Source: Streptomyces neyagawaensis (GTDB lineage: Bacteria; Actinomycetota; Actinomycetes; Streptomycetales; Streptomycetaceae). From it: DNA of 64,000 nt. The notes below the pieces were generated by a model, which saw only the letters and a list, made by a program, of their open reading frames with translations, did no database searches and was not told the DNA's origin. Every line of letters begins with the position of its first letter. Within the stretch, counting starts at the first letter, position 1. Positions 58,532-64,000 of this stretch are shown here, one piece after another. The stretch spans positions 1 through 64,000 of the forward strand of contig NZ_JAMGBG010000046.1 of the NCBI RefSeq assembly GCF_023516595.1, given 5' to 3'. The position numbers and the translations under genes were made by a program.

Positions 58532-59311
58532 TCACCGCACCCGGAATCCGCCCGGCCGGCGTCCGGCGAACAGCTCGGACTGCCGGTCGGCGGGCAGGTT
58601 GCCCAGCGAGATCAGGTGCGGCGCGTGCGCCAGGGCGTGCGTCCGCGCCGCCTCCTGGGCCGCCCAGCAGGCCCGTACCGTGCCCTGCACAGCCTCCGTC
58701 GGGTACCCGGCGACGACCTCCGCGCACCGCAGGGCCGCCGCCACCGCCTCTCCCGGTTCCGTCACCTCCGACACCAGCCCCACCTCGTACGCCCGGCGCG
58801 CCGACATCCGCTCGGCGGTGCCCATCAGCGCCATGCGGGTCGCCTCCCCGAAGGGCATCCGCTGGGCCATGAGGATCGACTCGAAGGCGCTGACCATGCC
58901 GTACGTGGTGTGGGGGTCGAAGAACGTGGCCGTCGAGCCCGCGATCACGAACTCCGCCTCACCCAGCAGATAGAACGCGCCCCCACAGGCCATGCCGTCT
59001 ACGGCCGCGATCACCGGCTTCCAGAGGTCGTTGGCCTTCGGGCCGATCGCGAGCAGCGGATCGTCGATCGAGTAGGGGGAGCCGGGCTGCGGCACCTGGG
59101 CCGCCGTGTCGCGGTCGAGGCCCGTGCAGAACGCCCGCCCGCCCGCACCGGTGACGACGACGGCCCGCACGGTGTCGTCGAACCGCACCTCCCGCCAGGC
59201 ACGGCCCAGTCGCTCGGCCATGTCCGCGTCGATCGCGTTGAGCTTCTCCGGGCGGTCCAGGGTCAGCAGCGCGACGCCGGTGTCCTTGTCGGTGGTCAGG
59301 CGCACGGTCAT
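58532..59311 (-). CDS. Enoyl-CoA hydratase/isomerase family protein
   Basis: A 259-residue crotonase-fold protein: LLTLDRPEKLNAIDADMAER, then GAGGRAFCTGLDRD and VDGMACGGAFYLLGEAEFVI for the oxyanion hole. The usual catalytic Glu region reads FFDPHTTYGMVSAFESILMA, with His-Thr-Thr replacing the common E-x-x-x-G arrangement, so hydratase activity is uncertain and another crotonase reaction is possible. It is the last gene of the minus-strand block. Its start overlaps the DUF35 stop by 4 bp (ATGA). Confidence 0.88.
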   Translation of the reverse strand: MTVRLTTDKDTGVALLTLDRPEKLNAIDADMAERLGRAWREVRFDDTVRAVVVTGAGGRAFCTGLDRDTAAQVPQPGSPYSIDDPLLAIGPKANDLWKPVIAAVDGMACGGAFYLLGEAEFVIAGSTATFFDPHTTYGMVSAFESILMAQRMPFGEATRMALMGTAERMSARRAYEVGLVSEVTEPGEAVAAALRCAEVVAGYPTEAVQGTVRACWAAQEAARTHALAHAPHLISLGNLPADRQSELFAGRRPGGFRVR

Positions 59312-59724
59312 GGGCGCTCCAGAACCCACTGGGGCAGGCCCTCCGGGGTGAACACGGCCTGGACGCGCGCCCCGATGCGGATGCGGTCGGCGGGCACCGA
59401 GTCCAGGCGGGCTCCCGCCTCGCTCACCAGGTTGCCGACGAGCCGGATGCGCGGGGCGTCGGCCAGCTCGACGAGGATCACGTTGTACGGGGCCTGCTCG
59501 GCGTAGTCCGGGAGCAACGGCGGGTGCGGCAGCACGTACGACCAGATGCGGCCTCGGCCGCTCAGGGGCCGCCACTCGTGGTCGAAGGACCGGCAGTGCG
59601 GGCAGCAGGGCCGGGGCGGGAAGCGCGGCTCGTCGCAGTCGGCGCAGGTCTGGACCCGTAGTTCGCCCCGGGCGGCGTACTCCCAGAACGGGGCGCCGTC
59701 GACGTCCACGACCGGTGTCAGCAT
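59308..59724 (-). CDS. DUF35 protein: zinc ribbon plus OB-fold
   Basis: A 138-residue DUF35 protein with zinc-ribbon CxxC pairs (QTCADCDEPRFPPRPCCPHC, about residues 26-45) and OB-fold strands RGRIWSYVLPHPPLLPDY and YNVILVELADAPRIRLVGN. It lies directly downstream of the thiolase at 59764 and overlaps the enoyl-CoA hydratase start. In known systems such a DUF35 protein forms a complex with the adjacent thiolase-like aldolase and channels the acyl-CoA. Confidence 0.9.
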   Translation of the reverse strand: MLTPVVDVDGAPFWEYAARGELRVQTCADCDEPRFPPRPCCPHCRSFDHEWRPLSGRGRIWSYVLPHPPLLPDYAEQAPYNVILVELADAPRIRLVGNLVSEAGARLDSVPADRIRIGARVQAVFTPEGLPQWVLERP

Positions 59725-59763
59725 GCCCTCAACTCCTTCAGCTCCGTCAACTCCCCGGTCTTC

Positions 59764-60921
59764 TCAGTTGCGCAGCAGCAGGGCCGAGGTCGGTACGCCC
59801 TCGCCCGCCGTCACCAGGCAGGTCGCGGCGCCGGGCACCTGGGCGGTGCTCGTGCCGCGCAACTGCCGTACGCCCTCGGTGATCAGGTTGAAGCCGTGCA
59901 CATACGCCTCGCTGAGGCCGCCCCCGGAGGTGTTGAGGGGGAGCCGGCCGCCGATCTCCAGGGCGCCGCCCTCCGTGAAGGCGCCGCCCTCGCCGCGGGC
60001 GCAGAAGCCGTAGCCCTCCAGGGAGAGGGGGATGAGGGCGGTGAAGGCGTCGTAGATCTGGGCGACGTCGATGTCGTCCGGGGTGAGGTCCGCGTGCTTC
60101 CACAGATGCCGGGCGGCGGTCCAGGCGGGGCCGGTCAGCGGGTCGTCGTTCCAGTAGTTGACCATGCCGTGGTGCTGGGCGGGCAGGCCCTGGGCGGCGG
60201 AGTGGACGTAGACGGGGGTCCGGCGGCAGTCGCGGGCGCGTTCGGCCGAGACGAGGACGCACGCCAGCGCGCCGTCCGTCTCCAGGCAGTTGTCGAACAG
60301 GCACAGGGGCTCGCTGATCCACCGGGAGGTCATGTACATCTCGCGGGTCAGCGGGCGGTCGTACATGATCGCCGCCGGGTTCTGGTTGGCCCGGTTGCGG
60401 CAGGCCAGGGCGACGTTGAAGAGGTGGTCGCGGGTGGTGCCGTACTCGTGCATGTGGCGGCGGGCCAGCATGGCTATCTCGTCGGCGGGCCGCAGCAGGC
60501 CGAAGGGTCTCGTCCACTGGGCGGGGGTGGGCAGTTGGACCGTGGTGTTCTTCCACGGGCGGGGGCCCGAGCCGCGTTTGCGGGACCGCCAGGCGACACC
60601 GACCGTGGCCTGTCCGGAGGCGATCGCGGCGGCCAGATGCGCGACCGTGGCGCACGAACCGCCGCCGCCGTAGCCGACCTTGCTGAAGAAGGTGAGGTCC
60701 CCGAGGCCGAGGGCCTTGGCCACCTCCACCTCGTCCGTCTCCTCCATCGTGTACGAGGCCAGCGCGTCGACCTCGTCCGGCGCGATCCCGGCGTCGTCGA
60801 GCGCCGCGAGGATCGCCCGGCACGCCAACGCCCGCTCCGTCTCCGGGAGTTGTTTGGCGAAGGGGGTCTGGCCGATGCCGACGATCGCAGTCGCGTCCTT
60901 GAGCACGGCCATGGGAGCCAT
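59764..60921 (-). CDS. SCP-x/Ltp-type thiolase-fold enzyme, possible retro-aldolase
   Basis: A 385-residue thiolase-superfamily protein of the lipid-transfer group: ATAIVGIGQTPFAKQLPETE, LARRHMHEYGTTRDHLFNVA, DVAQIYDAFTALIPLSLEGY and LNTSGGGLSEAYVHGFNLIT. At the usual nucleophile position it reads GYGGGGSCATVAHLAAAIAS, without a CxSG motif, and the C-terminal HP is replaced by YVHG. With the adjacent DUF35 gene this suggests an aldolase or non-thiolytic role (inference). The ATG at 60921 has GGAGGTG upstream. A double operator controls this gene and the divergent FadD3-like ligase. Confidence 0.87.
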   Translation of the reverse strand: MAPMAVLKDATAIVGIGQTPFAKQLPETERALACRAILAALDDAGIAPDEVDALASYTMEETDEVEVAKALGLGDLTFFSKVGYGGGGSCATVAHLAAAIASGQATVGVAWRSRKRGSGPRPWKNTTVQLPTPAQWTRPFGLLRPADEIAMLARRHMHEYGTTRDHLFNVALACRNRANQNPAAIMYDRPLTREMYMTSRWISEPLCLFDNCLETDGALACVLVSAERARDCRRTPVYVHSAAQGLPAQHHGMVNYWNDDPLTGPAWTAARHLWKHADLTPDDIDVAQIYDAFTALIPLSLEGYGFCARGEGGAFTEGGALEIGGRLPLNTSGGGLSEAYVHGFNLITEGVRQLRGTSTAQVPGAATCLVTAGEGVPTSALLLRN

Positions 60922-60956
60922 GGGGGCACACCTCCGCACCGGAGCGTCGCTCGCTG

Positions 60957-60971
60957 CTGACAGTCCGTCAG
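60957..60971. promoter_or_regulatory. Operator palindrome CTGACAGTCCGTCAG
   Basis: One mismatch in the left arm. It lies 36 bp upstream of the thiolase start on the minus strand and about 51 kb from the first copy of the motif. Confidence 0.75.
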
Positions 60972-60983
60972 GGTACAGCTAAT

Positions 60984-60998
60984 CTGACGGACAGTCAG
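60984..60998. promoter_or_regulatory. Operator palindrome CTGACGGACAGTCAG
   Basis: Reverse complement of the 60957 copy, 27 bp away centre to centre. It lies 30 bp before the FadD3-like gene start. Confidence 0.75.
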
Positions 60999-61027
60999 CT
61001 ACTGGGATTCGGGTACGGAGGCCGGCT

Positions 61028-62704
61028 GTGCGCGGTGACTCGGAAGGACGCGGCGACGCGGAGGTACGCGGTGACCTGGAGTGGGGGACCATCCCGGGAC
61101 TGGTCCGCGCCGCCGCCGAGCGGTACGGCGATACCGAGGCGGTCGTCGAGGGGCGGACACGCGTGTCCTACGCCGAACTCGGCGCACGCGTCGAACGGGC
61201 GGCGGCCGCGTGCGTCGCGGCCGGGGTGCGATCCGGCGACCGCGTCGGCATCTGGGCGCCCAACTCCCTGGACTGGATCACCGCCGCGCTCGGCGCCGTC
61301 TCCGCCGGGGCGGTGCTCGTCCCGCTCAACACCCGCTTCAAGGGCGCCGAGGCCGCGGACGTCCTGGCCCGCAGCCGGGCCAAACTCCTCTTTGTCACCG
61401 GCACCTTCCTCGGCACCTCCTACGTGGCGTCGCTGCGGCGGGCGGCCGGGCAGGGGGTGCTGCGGCGGACGGCGGGCCCGGCGGTGGTGGGCGGCGGACC
61501 GCTGCCCGGCCTCCCGCACCTGGAACAGGTCGTCGTCCTCGCCGACGACGCCCCCGCCGACTTCCGCACCTGGAAGGACTTCCTCACGGGCGGCGACGGC
61601 ATCCCGGCGGCGACGGTACGGGCGCGGGCGGCGGCACTGGACGGCGACTCACCGTCCGACATCATCTTCACCTCCGGCACGACCGGCCGCCCCAAGGGCG
61701 CCGTCATCACCCACGCCCAGACCCTGCGCGCGTACGAGGTGTGGTGCCGGCTGGCCGGGCTCCGTCGGGGCGACCGCTATCTGATCGTCAACCCCTTCTT
61801 CCACACCTTCGGCTACAAGGCCGGGGTGATCGCCTGCCTCATGCGGGGCGCGACGATGATCCCGCAGCCCGTGTTCAACGTGAAGACGGCCATGGCCAAC
61901 GTGGCCGCCGAGCGCGTCTCGGTCCTCCCCGGCCCGCCGACCCTGCACCAGTCGCTCCTGGACCACCCGGACCGCGACGACTACGACCTCTCCGCCCTGC
62001 GCCTGGTCGTCACCGGCGCCGCGGTGGTCCCGCTGCGGCTCGTCGAACGGCTGCGCACGGAGCTGCGCGTCGAGACCGTCCTCACCGCGTACGGGCTGTC
62101 CGAGGCCAGCGGCATCGTCACGATGTGCCGGCGCGGCGACGAGCCGTCGGTGATCGCCTCGACCTCCGGACGGGCGGTCCCCGGCACCGAGGTACGGGTC
62201 GTGGACCCCTCGGGCGCCCCGCTGCCGCCCGGCTCCCCCGGCGAGGTCCGGGTCCGCGGCTTCAACGTCATGCGCGGCTACTTCGAGGACCCCGCCGAGA
62301 CCGCCCGCGCCGTCACGGACGACGGCTGGCTGCGCACCGGTGACGTCGGTGTCCTCGACGACGCGGGCAACCTCCGCATCACCGACCGGATCAAGGACAT
62401 GTTCATCGTGGGCGGCTTCAACGCCTATCCCGCCGAGATAGAGCAGCTCCTCGGCCTCCACCCGGACGTCGCCGACGTCGCCGTCATCGGAGTCCCCGAC
62501 GCCCGCCTCGGCGAGGTCGGCAAGGCCTTCGTCGTCCGCCGCCCCGGCTCCCTCGTCACCGCCGACGACCTCATCGCCTGGGCCCGCCGCGAGATGGCCA
62601 ACTACAAGGTCCCGAGGACGGTCGACTTCGTCGGCGAACTCCCGCGCAACGCGGGCGGCAAGGTCGTCAAGGGCGAACTCCGGTCACGGCGCCGGGTGAT
62701 GTGA
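61028..62704 (+). CDS. AMP-forming acyl-CoA synthetase, FadD3-like
   Basis: A 558-residue adenylate-forming ligase: IIFTSGTTGRPKGAVITHAQ (ATP loop), VNPFFHTFGYKAGVIACLM, TAYGLSEASGIVTMCRRGDE, GWLRTGDVGVLDDAG and the catalytic Lys in LPRNAGGKVVK. General resemblance is to FadD3-type ligases that activate steroid ring-derived propionates in actinobacteria; the substrate here is inferred only from the family and neighbours. It is divergent from the thiolase/DUF35/hydratase operon with a shared double operator. The GTG at 61028 starts an N-terminus of about 18 charged residues with repeated GD units before the conserved part. Confidence 0.88.
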   Translation: MRGDSEGRGDAEVRGDLEWGTIPGLVRAAAERYGDTEAVVEGRTRVSYAELGARVERAAAACVAAGVRSGDRVGIWAPNSLDWITAALGAVSAGAVLVPLNTRFKGAEAADVLARSRAKLLFVTGTFLGTSYVASLRRAAGQGVLRRTAGPAVVGGGPLPGLPHLEQVVVLADDAPADFRTWKDFLTGGDGIPAATVRARAAALDGDSPSDIIFTSGTTGRPKGAVITHAQTLRAYEVWCRLAGLRRGDRYLIVNPFFHTFGYKAGVIACLMRGATMIPQPVFNVKTAMANVAAERVSVLPGPPTLHQSLLDHPDRDDYDLSALRLVVTGAAVVPLRLVERLRTELRVETVLTAYGLSEASGIVTMCRRGDEPSVIASTSGRAVPGTEVRVVDPSGAPLPPGSPGEVRVRGFNVMRGYFEDPAETARAVTDDGWLRTGDVGVLDDAGNLRITDRIKDMFIVGGFNAYPAEIEQLLGLHPDVADVAVIGVPDARLGEVGKAFVVRRPGSLVTADDLIAWARREMANYKVPRTVDFVGELPRNAGGKVVKGELRSRRRVM

Positions 62705-63120
62705 TCCCCCACCGGGCCCTGAACCCCGGTCCGGCCCCCGGTCCGGCCCCCGGACCCAGACCCCGGCCCCGGACCCTCGGATCCCGGTCCCCGGTCCGTC
62801 GGTCCCCGGTCCGTCGGCCCCCGGTCCCCGGACCCTCGGACCCTCGGACCCCGGTCCCCGGAACCGGACCCCGGACCCTCGGATCCCTGGATCCCGGACC
62901 CCGGTCCCCCGGTGCCTCGGACCCCGGTCCCCCGGTGCCTCGGACCCCGGTCCCCGGATCCCGGCCCCCGGATCCCGGCCCCCCGGCCCCACACTCCGGC
63001 CCCCGGCGGGCAGCGGTCCCCCCGACCGCCGCCCGCCCCGGATGTCCGCCCCCGCACACGACTCGGCCGCGGTGGCTCCCCCTCCGTGCCACCGCGGCCG
63101 ATCCCCGTCGGGATGGAGGT
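62705..63120. other. Low-complexity region between ligase and afsS
   Basis: From about 62725 to 62990 the sequence is a degenerate array of 6-9-bp units such as CCCCGGTC and GGACCCTCGGAC. All open frames through it are repetitive and non-credible. No gene is supported. Confidence 0.7.
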
Positions 63121-63354
63121 CTACTTGCCGCCGCCCAGGTTCAGGGCGGGCGGGGCCGGCGCGTGGTTGTCGAGCGTGGTGATCGTGTCGTCGACCGGCG
63201 GCGCGGGCGCGTGGTTGTCGAGCGGGGCGACCGGGTCGCCCTTCGGCGGGGCCGGCGCGTGGTTGTCGAGCGTGGTGATCGTGTCGTCGGCGGGCGGGAC
63301 CGGCGCGTGGTTGTCCAGCGCGGCGTTCTCCGGCTTCTTCTTCTTGTCGCTCAT
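63121..63354 (-). CDS. afsS: AfsS (AfsR2) small pleiotropic activator with four DNHAPxPP repeats
   Basis: A 77-residue protein starting MSDKKKKPENAA. It has four copies of an LDNHAPxPP unit at about residues 13-21, 29-37, 44-52 and 60-68, separated by short acidic or Thr-rich linkers. AfsS of S. coelicolor is a 63-residue sigma-like protein with three TxxDNHMPA-type repeats, encoded just after afsR and activated by phosphorylated AfsR. The location (afsR upstream on the same strand), size and repeats match, with one extra repeat and Ala in place of Met. It raises antibiotic production by an unsettled mechanism. GGGGAG lies about 11 bp before the ATG. Confidence 0.88.
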   Translation of the reverse strand: MSDKKKKPENAALDNHAPVPPADDTITTLDNHAPAPPKGDPVAPLDNHAPAPPVDDTITTLDNHAPAPPALNLGGGK

Positions 63355-63400
63355 GCTGACGAACTCTCCCCTGGTTCGAGTGAAGGCTGTACGGGCCCCG

Positions 63401-63431
63401 GTCCGGCGGCTCCCCCGAGGGGTCGCCGGAC
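63401..63431. terminator. Hairpin between afsR and afsS
   Basis: GTCCGGCG at 63401-63408 pairs with CGCCGGAC at 63424-63431, with an inner CCCC/GGGG stem. Together with the next hairpin it separates afsR from the afsS promoter. Confidence 0.6.
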
Positions 63432-63442
63432 CGAGGCCGGGT

Positions 63443-63470
63443 CGGCCCTCACACAGGATCGTGAGGGCCG
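63443..63470. terminator. 10-bp hairpin downstream of afsR
   Basis: CGGCCCTCAC (63443-63452) and GTGAGGGCCG (63461-63470) are perfectly complementary with an 8-nt loop, about 93 bp after the afsR stop on the minus strand. Confidence 0.75.
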
Positions 63471-63562
63471 AGGACCCGCCTGCCCCCCGACGCGACGGAT
63501 CACTGCGCTGAGCATGTCAGGCCTGCATAAACAATCGATGAACGCCCCCGCCCACGAGGGCC

Positions 63563-64000
63563 TCAGGCCGCGGGGGCCGGTGAGAGCAGTGCCCTCACCT
63601 CGGCGGCCTCGGGGGCGCCCGCCTGCTCGTACAGGGCCAGGGCCTCCCGCCAGCAGGCGCGGGCCCGGTCCGCCTGGCTGAGGGCGTCCAGCGACCGCCC
63701 CAGAGCCGTCAGGACGTTGGCCCGCATCCGGTCGCCGCCGATGCAGCCGATCGCCAGGGCCTGTTCGGCGTGCTGGGCCGCCCTCGCCGGGCGGTGGCCC
63801 GCCAGATGGGCCTGGGCGATACGGAAGTGCGTCGTCCCCTCCCACAGGCGCTGACGGTTCGTCCGGAACATCTGCAGGGCCTCGCCCAGTTCGTCCAGCG
63901 CCTCGGAGGTGCGCTCCGCCTCCGTGAGGGCGAGCCCCAGGGCGTAGCGCGCGTTGGCCAGCCGCAGGGTCAGCCCCAGGCGGTCGTACAGGTCGATGCC
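63563..64000 (-). CDS. afsR: AfsR SARP-family regulator, C-terminal TPR part (runs off right edge)
   Basis: The minus strand is open from the right edge to the TGA at 63563, giving 145 C-terminal residues. They form tetratricopeptide-like helices: LYDRLGLTLRLANARYALGL, HFRIAQAHLAGHRPARAAQH and ALGRSLDALSQADRARACWR. This fits the TPR tail of AfsR, a SARP DNA-binding/NB-ARC/TPR protein phosphorylated by AfsK that activates afsS. The identity rests on the TPR content plus the adjacent afsS gene; the SARP and ATPase domains are outside the window. Confidence 0.8.
   Translation of the reverse strand, partial: GIDLYDRLGLTLRLANARYALGLALTEAERTSEALDELGEALQMFRTNRQRLWEGTTHFRIAQAHLAGHRPARAAQHAEQALAIGCIGGDRMRANVLTALGRSLDALSQADRARACWREALALYEQAGAPEAAEVRALLSPAPAA

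Noticed and set aside
63121..63354. Repetitive peptide gene as a RiPP precursor with several cores
   Set aside because: No modification enzyme genes are adjacent, and size, repeat type and position after afsR identify it as AfsS.

Overview
This is a high-GC actinomycete chromosome segment, almost certainly Streptomyces. GTG starts are common, third codon positions are G/C-rich, and several families are typical of the genus (XRE-DUF5753 plus DUF397 pairs, the SCO4402 family, small SpoIIAB-like ATPases, the afs locus). Both flanks look like conserved core: an SCO4402-family gene, purU, and a sigma/anti-sigma/STAS set on the left, and afsK, afsS and afsR on the right.

Layout. 1-414: 5' end of an IS1182-type transposase gene leaving the left edge. 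564-8158: lone ABC solute-binding lipoprotein, SCO4402-family protein, purU, a sigma factor with a zinc-finger/MDMPI anti-sigma factor, a divergent STAS protein and an EF-hand protein. 8262-39634: a large acyl-CoA catabolic region with CoA ligases, acyl-CoA dehydrogenases, an amidohydrolase, SDR, Zn-alcohol dehydrogenase, cyclase-family protein, flavin reductase, enoyl-CoA hydratase, flavin monooxygenase, DoxX protein, DUF35 protein, SCP-x-type thiolase and F420-type reductase. Unrelated genes are mixed in (glycosyltransferase, GlxA-type regulator and MFS pair, methyltransferase, DUF5995). It ends with a TetR-family gene. 39885-43460: VOC protein and afsK. 43742-46356: two ricin-fold secreted lectins flanking an acyltransferase. 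46815-48929: SpoIIAB-like ATPase, two tiny genes, and a frameshifted XRE regulator with its DUF397 partner. 49063-50424: unknown gene, transposase scrap, HEAT-like protein. 51155-58452: two GH43-AbfB secreted glycosidases, a methyltransferase, a GH32 fructanase and a Ser-rich protein. 58532-62704: second acyl-CoA block (enoyl-CoA hydratase, DUF35, thiolase, FadD3-like ligase). 63121-64000: afsS and the 3' end of afsR.

Most notable observation: a 15-bp palindrome, CTGACG-N3-CGTCAG, occurs about 12 times and only in promoter regions of the acyl-CoA genes, in both blocks up to about 51 kb apart. It defines a regulon, and the TetR gene at 38987-39634 is the obvious candidate regulator. Encoded activities (possible alpha2beta2-type acyl-CoA dehydrogenase pair, thiolases without a visible CxSG nucleophile plus DUF35 proteins, FadD3-like ligase, flavin monooxygenase and reductase) resemble actinobacterial steroid or cyclic-carboxylate degradation; the substrate is inferred, not shown.

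Other unusual points: at least six genes are followed by short tandem repeats that copy their last codons and stop codon; the AfsK homologue has HRG in place of the catalytic HRD; afsK and afsS are separated by about 20 kb of accessory genes; the GH32 enzyme carries a partly duplicated inserted domain.
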